Source: Cyanobium sp. FGCU52
Lineage (GTDB): Bacteria > Cyanobacteriota > Cyanobacteriia > PCC-6307 > Cyanobiaceae
Assembly (NCBI GenBank): GCA_024958715.1
Contig: JANWUS010000004.1
Coordinates: 1 to 40,934, forward strand
Reading direction: 5' to 3'
DNA: 40,934 nucleotides
Notes under the pieces: model-generated
Database searches by the model: none
Told to the model about the DNA's origin: nothing
Seen by the model: the letters and a program-made list of their open reading frames with translations, nothing else
Made by a program: the position numbers and the translations under genes
Part shown: one piece after another, positions 40,840 to 40,934 of the stretch
Layout: every line of letters begins with the position of its first letter
Numbering within the stretch: the first letter of the stretch is position 1

Positions 40840-40934
40840 TTGGAGGACTGCGCGGGCAACCAAGCAGCGCCAGGCCTGGTGTGAGCAGGAGCGGCTGAGG
40901 AAGCCGTGAGAGCGAAGCGAGGTCCCTGGGAGGA

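Noticed and set aside
1..40934. CRISPR arrays, toxin-antitoxin or phage modules
   Set aside because: I saw no regularly spaced direct repeats, no Cas-like proteins and no phage structural or integrase genes.

Overview
The window looks like chromosomal DNA of a GC-rich cyanobacterium, most likely a Cyanobium/Synechococcus-type picocyanobacterium. The evidence is a set of genes typical of that group: a CpcS/CpeS-like bilin lyase, a ThiD2-ThiE fusion, DUF3611, DUF3122, DUF1517 and TIGR03792-type proteins, a Nif11-domain protein, a thylakoid-type FtsH, and a LexA gene with a cyanobacterial-type LexA box. Genus placement is inference; no rRNA is present.

Layout. 0.1-5.9 kb: an envelope polysaccharide locus with a Wzc-like tyrosine autokinase divergent from a Wza-like export protein, followed by a Pro-rich secreted protein and a beta-barrel protein carrying a polyasparagine run. 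5.9-10.6 kb: a tightly packed housekeeping operon (era, bilin lyase, trmD, ispF, TIGR03792-like, larB). 10.6-14.8 kb: DUF1517 protein, thiS-thiE, a 37-residue membrane microprotein, ribF and DUF3611. 14.8-17.8 kb: two glycosyltransferases and surE. 17.9-22.7 kb: pheS, nadK, an OmpR-type regulator with a receiver domain lacking the phospho-acceptor, a DUF192 lipoprotein, cbiET and a small conserved-looking gene. 22.7-32.5 kb: an acyltransferase-SGNH protein, a GH116 glycosidase, DUF3122, ribD, a GT61 glycosyltransferase, then two visibly AT-richer genes (one unrecognised, one sugar epimerase). 32.5-35.2 kb: a nested mobile-element site. 35.2-40.9 kb: DUF427, Nif11, SRAP (YedK/HMCES), ftsH, argF, lexA, tRNA-Ala(GGC), and a promoter running off the end.

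The best-supported unusual structure is the nested insertion. An apparently intact IS256-family element (32956-34630, 37-bp imperfect terminal inverted repeats) is flanked by 8-bp direct repeats and splits an already decayed IS5-family transposase gene. Removing the element and one repeat restores the IS5 reading frame across the junction, which ends at the neighbouring stop codon. It lies beside the AT-rich glycan genes, consistent with a recombination-prone surface-polysaccharide site.

Other points worth a second look are the receiver-dead regulator translationally coupled to nadK, a ThiS with one residue after its Gly-Gly end, an uncharacterised 37-aa membrane ORF overlapping ribF, the tyrosine-rich Wzc tail, the Asn microsatellite, and the candidate LexA autoregulatory box. 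I found no CRISPR array, defence island or phage module, and I do not claim a wholly new system. Most genes are ordinary cyanobacterial core genes joined by 4-base start/stop overlaps.
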